Of a stretch of 64,000 nucleotides of DNA, positions 59,282 through 64,000 are shown piece by piece; positions within the stretch are counted from its first letter, which is position 1, and every line of letters starts with the position of its first letter. This stretch comes from Ipomoea triloba. Taxonomy: Eukaryota > Streptophyta > Magnoliopsida > Solanales > Convolvulaceae. A program made the position numbers and the translations under genes. The stretch is taken from positions 12,344,412 to 12,408,411 of the forward strand of contig NC_044930.1 in the NCBI RefSeq assembly GCF_003576645.1, in the 5' to 3' direction. The notes below the pieces were generated by a model. That model did no database searches and had not been told where the DNA came from. It worked only from the letters and a program-made list of their open reading frames with translations.

Positions 59282-59300
59282 TATATATATATATATATAA
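59282..59300. repeat. (AT)n microsatellite
   Basis: A short AT run 45 bp after the SOQ1 stop codon, probably in the 3' UTR. Confidence 0.9.
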
Positions 59301-59507
59301 AAGTACATCATGCTCTATAATAGTTGCTTAATAACTTGTTACACATTGTCTTGTTGATATAATACCAACAAGTATTGAGCATACATATAATGAAACCGCA
59401 GTGGCACAGCCATTGCCATTATGAGAGAAAAAAAGATACTTGGTACTAATTATTCCTTGCTTCAAGTTGTAATCTAACTTTATCTTCATTAAGCATACAC
59501 ATTTTTT

Positions 59508-59690
59508 TTTTGGTAAATTCACGGGGTCTTTCTCCGTCCGTTTAACGGTTCGGGTCCACCCACGTTCGCTCCGAGAGGCACAGGGGAATCGTCGCTTGTG
59601 GGAATAGAACCTGGGAATTGAACCCAGGTTCTCCTAGAATTCTTCCCCACAAAGAGAGCTCACTTGCCACTTGAGTTACCCCATTAAGCA
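59508..59690 (-). mobile_element. tRNA-derived SINE with poly(A) tail
   Basis: On the minus strand TAACTCAAGTGGCAAG (A box) near 59680 and GGTTCAATTCCC (B box) near 59615 have tRNA-like layout. They are followed by a GC-rich body and an A-run (the T-run at 59503-59512 on the plus strand). The sequence differs from the other SINE-like elements, so it is a separate family. Confidence 0.65.
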
Positions 59691-59734
59691 TACACATTAA
59701 CATTTAACTTGATGTGATTAGTCTGTGCAGGTGC

Positions 59735-59765
59735 ATGACCCCCCCCCCCCCACCCACCCACCCAA
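59735..59765. repeat. C-rich homopolymer/(CCCA)n tract
   Basis: A run of C followed by CCCA units; its length is likely uncertain. Confidence 0.85.
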
Positions 59766-59849
59766 ATAGTGCTTTGGCTTCAAGGTGTCGTAGTATATAA
59801 ATACTAGTAGTAATAATAAATAATTAGGATAATAGTCAGGGCGAATTTA

Positions 59850-60150
59850 CAATGGAGACAATGGGACAGTTGCCCCCCCTCACCTCTCCCCACCCCTTAT
59901 ATAGCTGTAACTTATACAGAGTATATAAAATGGTAGATATTTCACCCCTTTATTCTTCACATGGTATCAAAGCCTAAACCTTAAAATAAACCATTTCTTT
60001 CCGCCGCTGCTGCAACCGGAGTTTGCCGCGCCAAAATTGTCGTCTTCTTTGTCCGACGTGCCAAGTGGTTTTTCTGCCAATCTTGCACCGCAGGCCCTCC
60101 TGAAACCTCACCGAAGGCCCCCTTGAAGCCTCGTCGCGAGCCTAGACTTG
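59850..60150 (+). mobile_element. Copia 5' LTR end, primer-binding site and gag leader fragment
   Basis: TTCTTCACA, TGGTATCAAAGCC (primer-binding site at about 59961) and a GC-rich leader with CCGCCGCTGCTGC follow a TATATAAAA box near 59920. No pol sequence or matching 3' LTR follows. At about 60150 it breaks into a tRNA-like GTAGCTTAGTTGGTTAGA string, possibly an A box of another SINE. The stretch 60200-60800 shows nothing I recognise. Confidence 0.5.
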
Positions 60151-60804
60151 GGTAGCTTAGTTGGTTAGAACTCTAAACTTAATATTAAACTTGATAAGAT
60201 AATAGCCGCCATGGTGATGATTATTTGAATGATAAGCTTGGGGATAAAGAAAAGAATTCATTCGTGTGTGGTTTGTCCTTTATTGGTCGGATAATGAACC
60301 AATTATTGGGGGTGGATTAGTAGAGTATGACTTTGCTTGCTTTAATTTAATGACGATGATGATGGAGGTGGTGCATAACACCCTTACTGGTCTGCCAGAA
60401 AGTGATTCTTTATCCAAATAATACCTTATTTTAGCTTCCAAAATTGCATATGGCTAATATATTATTGTGTTTGACAGCGAATTACGCGTTTGTTCCACCA
60501 AATTTGTGTTCAGCATTCTTCCGACATGTCTGTCTCATTATCTTCATGCAACGCCAGGCCACCTAGCTTCATATTTGATTTCTGTGAGTTGTGACCCTAT
60601 GCTTATGCTTCTTAGATATAAATATAGTCTTTAATCTTTACTTAATGAAATCGAGAAACCTAACTTCGTAATAGAGAAAGTGAGAGCAATGTTGATCTCC
60701 CACTAGGTCACTATAGTTGATATCCTCTCAGTTATATATGTATTTGTGTTGCCCTGTTTTGTTTCATACTTGACTCAGAATCATAAATAGTGTTGACATA
60801 GTAA

Positions 60805-61345
60805 AATACGGATGTACGATAGAAATACACTTGTATTAATATTAAGGCGGGTACAAGTAGGAATACCCTATACGAAACCGGTCTACGTGAACTTTGACTA
60901 TTCAGGAGATAAAACAGCCCAAAGTCCTTCTGCCTGCAATAAATGCGCCTTTTATAGGTGGCCTCAGGAGGAGTTCCGGCCTAGCGGCATGCGCTACGCG
61001 TGTCGAACATGCACCGGTCCATGTAATGTCCCAATCGCTCGATAGCCAGGTGTTAGCCTCGGATAAGCTAAGGTTCCAACCCAAAATAGGGTATTACTGT
61101 AGGTCGGGACGATAGTCTGACCGGTCTGTAGAGACCGGGATAACGACGGACGCTAGAGAACCAATAATAAATCCCCGGGGCGGAATGTAGACCGAGAGGT
61201 CGGTACAAATAAACCGGGATTTATCCCTATCAAGTGTATTGGTATTATTCTGAGCAGTATGAATACTATAACTTTAAGGTCCTATATATTATATCAATAC
61301 AGGCTTTATAGAGGTATAGCCGTTGTCCAACCAAACTCTAAGCAA
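60805..61345. mobile_element. GC-rich island, possible solo LTR
   Basis: About 540 bp of higher GC than its surroundings. It begins near 'atacggatgtacgatagaa', ends near 'aggtatagccgttgtcc', and contains TACACTTGTATTAATATT and, inverted, AAGTGTATTGGTATTATT. It has no credible coding frame. It resembles an LTR of a larger retroelement, but no partner LTR, primer-binding site or target duplication was found. Confidence 0.4.
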
Positions 61346-61629
61346 GCATCACATAATTTCCTAATATATAATATATATTATACCGGAAAACCCAACAATG
61401 CTTAGATTAGATTGGTTGGTATGCGGTCTATGTGGAATCGGTTTTTCCCGTTTTCTGAACTGTTTGGTATGTTATTCGAGACATGTTCATTTTGTCCAAC
61501 ACTTGTGCTGTGAGCTGTCTCTCTCTCTCAATTTGCATTGGGGTTTATTCATTCAGCATTGATAAACTTATTAGGTTTCGTTATGGAATGAAATGCGTGA
61601 CACTAATCGAAGATAGTTGTTTGTTATTT

Positions 61630-62300
61630 ATTATAAAATCATACAGAGTAATATTTATTATCAAAAATTTAATACCAATTTGAAATAAATAAATTGTTAC
61701 CTATAATAGATATTGTAATCTTTATATGTGAAATTGTGATACTATTTAGGTAAAATAATTGTTACTAATGGTATATAGTGTAATACTTATAACTGAAATT
61801 GTGATAATTACAAAGTTTTTGGTATTCTATTGTAATCTTTATATATGAAATGTTTTTTTTTTTGTTTTGGAAAAAAACTTATATATGAAATGTTACTTAT
61901 AAAAGAAATTGGAATACTTATTTTATAAAATTTAATACCGATTTGAATTAAAAATAAACCGTTACTTATGATAGTGTAATATTTATGTGAAATTATGATA
62001 CTATTTAGCATAAAAGTAATTGTTACTGATGATAAATATTCTAATAGTTATAACTGAAATTGTATGTGAAATTATGATACTATTTAGCATAAAAGTAATT
62101 GTTACTGATGATAAATATTATAATAGTTATAACTGAAATTGTAAGGGTAACACTTGTGTGAGATCATGTCACGGGTCTCAATTCGTGAGACGGGTCAGAT
62201 CTTTTGATTAATAGGTCAGATCTTTGACTACATTAATCAAAGATCCGATCCGTCTCACAGATTGAGACCCGTGAAATGGTCTCACACAAATGTTTTTTTT
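61630..62300. mobile_element. MITE-like, GTGTGAGAC family
   Basis: The interior TACTTATAACTGAAATTGT repeats match the 54468-54770 MITE. The right end carries an inverted pair of 'gtgtgagat..gggtctcaatt' and 'attgagacccgtga..tctcacac' strings at 62150-62290. The 61990-62150 part contains an internal tandem duplication of about 75 bp. A left terminus was not found. Confidence 0.55.
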
Positions 62301-62359
62301 TTCTTGCTTAGTTGGAGGAAATAAGAGAGAGATGTGTTTAGGTCTGGAATCATTTGTTA

Positions 62360-62690
62360 AAGGCAACAATTTGTGTGAGGTTGTCTCACAAATCTTGTCC
62401 GTGAAACAGGTTAGGTCAATATAAAATGTAATACTTATACTAGCAAATGTAATACTAAATCAGGAATAAAATGCTTGTTACTTATATGGGAAAATGTAAT
62501 ACTTTTACATTTTGATGAAAACATATTATTTTTTCATCATAATGTAAAAGTATTACATTTGTCCTTAAAAGTATTCGTTTTCTTAAGTAACAAACACTTC
62601 CTAATTTGTATTACATTTGCTAGTATAAGTATTGCATTTGCATATTGACCCGACCCGTCTCGCAGATCTTCACACAACCCTTTGTTAAAA
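62360..62690. mobile_element. MITE, GTGTGAG family
   Basis: The left end 'tttgtgtgaggttgtctcac' and the right end 'gcagatcttcacacaaccctttg' are imperfect inverted repeats. Internal arms 'aatgtaatacttatactagcaaatg' style strings return as complements at 62600-62640. It is non-coding. The stretch 62700-63560 has no recognisable gene. Confidence 0.6.
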
Positions 62691-63561
62691 CCTGAGATTT
62701 TGTCAAGAAAAAAAGAAGAAGAAGAAGAAGAAAATTGTGTGTTGCTAAGGCATGTCGGTGTTTTTTACAGATCATTACCCACCTTTGAAACGTGAATTGA
62801 TGTCACTCTAATGAACTTACATATTATAATAATGAATTATAGTCAATGATATAATTTGTCATTCTTCACGCTCATGTTGAGCGTGTTAAAGTGGTCGCTA
62901 GTTTAAATTTTATTTAATTTTTTTAAAATACATGTGCTCCAGGCACACAAATTTGACAAAGTAAAACTCTAAAAAATAAAAGAAAACAAAAACATTATTG
63001 TTAAAGCCATTGAGCTTGCTCTTATTCCGCTTAATCTATCTCGTTTTGCGTGAAAAATTGTAATTAATTGAGACCTTATCTTCTAAGTTGTAATCCGATC
63101 CGCTGATAAAAGAAAAGAAAGAAGTTATTGATGGCCTCACGTCTCCTCCAACGTAACTTAACTTACATGAATAAGTCAAAGAGCCAAAGGCATTGGATAT
63201 TTGGATAACTATGAATCTGATGAGTACCATCACAGATTACACTTGGAAGTTGGAACACCAATTAGTGAAAATTCTCACCAACCATGTGCTCATTAAAGAC
63301 CTGGTTTTTGTTGGGACTTGCTACTATAATTTTCTTTTTCTTTTTTGTTAAACCATGAGGTGTCATGAGTAGGTCTTAACTGTAATAGACATGCATCTTT
63401 AAATTAGATAAATTATTGTCTGAATTCGGGTTCAAAATACATAATTTACATACTGAATGTTCACAATTCAGAGGTAGACCCGAGTTCATGATATAACTAG
63501 TATCATAGTCAGACTAATCTCTGTTTGCATCGGACTGATCCAATCAAGGGGTAAAATGTTG

Positions 63562-63675
63562 GTCATATTGATTTTTTTTTTTATAGAATAGGCCGGGGAT
63601 TTGAACTCTCGACCTCTCTCAAGGGACGAGAGCGCACGGCTACCCATGCCGACCAAGTTGGTTACAATTTTTTTT
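63562..63675 (-). mobile_element. tRNA-derived SINE fragment
   Basis: On the minus strand an A-box-like TTGGTCGGCATGGG (near 63650) and a B-box-like GAGTTCAAATCCC (near 63600) are followed by an A-run (T-run at 63571-63581). It is short. A degraded tRNA gene is a weaker alternative. From 63676 to the end the sequence is AT-rich with no gene. Confidence 0.55.
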
Positions 63676-64000
63676 TTTAATTATGTTTATGATCAATTTA
63701 ATTTTTTTTATTTTTTATTTATTTTTTAAATTAACTTTTCGTGTTCAATAGGTTTTTGTGATTTATTTTCTAAATGTATAAATTTTAGTCAATAATACTA
63801 AATTAAGTAATTTAAAAATAGAATTCTAAATAATTTAAGCATGTCATAATTAACTGAACTAGACCTTATACATCTTGACTTACGATTTATCAAAACTGCC
63901 ATAAATACTCTAATTTCTGTCATGCCTTATGGTACCATACTTTGTGCATGGAGTTGTATTTCTCGCTTTGTTATTAGAGGTATTAGGGGAGTAGGGTACA

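Overview
This is nuclear DNA from a flowering plant, most likely a core eudicot. It is AT-rich, with long introns and large tracts of retrotransposon, MITE and SINE sequence. It holds two multi-exon genes that I can assemble exon by exon with consistent splice phases. I cannot name the species from sequence alone.

Layout. 1-15.4 kb is intergenic. It contains a harbinger-like MITE (1326-1662), a decayed Copia element on the minus strand (2128 to about 6845) split by a 1.2-kb insertion, and several non-autonomous DNA elements and simple repeats. 15.4-16.7 kb holds two SINE-like sequences. 16953-23017 (minus) is a 13-exon ferroportin-family transporter gene of the SLC40A3/IREG3/MAR1 type (587 aa). 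23.5-25.5 kb (plus) is a dead L1-type LINE, followed by a 28-bp palindromic tandem repeat. 26.4-27.7 kb is a palindromic MITE with a harbinger-like MITE nested inside it. 27849-59237 (plus) is a gene for SUPPRESSOR OF QUENCHING 1 (SOQ1): HAD phosphatase, one membrane span, thioredoxin-like domain, NHL propeller and C-terminal domain. It has 28 exons and 1084 aa. 59.3-64 kb is intergenic with SINEs, LTR fragments and MITEs.

The main point for a user is that the SOQ1 locus is mis-assembled. Single N bases at 39914 and 47821 bound a 7906-bp block (39915-47820) that repeats 31617-39522. The sequence after the second N restarts at the equivalent of 38809. Exons 8-15 therefore appear twice, exon 16 appears twice, and an internal Copia element appears twice plus an LTR fragment. 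Removing the redundancy (join 39913 to about 48927) gives one continuous, in-frame gene. Read literally, the exon 16 to exon 8 junction shifts frame.

The two genes stand head-to-head, about 4.8 kb apart. Both products are expected in the chloroplast (SLC40A3 in a plastid membrane, SOQ1 in the thylakoid), but nothing in the sequence shows that they are co-regulated. The other notable content is mobile DNA in introns: two short Copia deletion derivatives with intact target-site duplications, TRIM-like elements and several MITEs, all inside SOQ1 introns. I found no convincing undescribed biological system. The assembly error, two GC-AG introns and the structured non-autonomous elements are the results most worth a second look.
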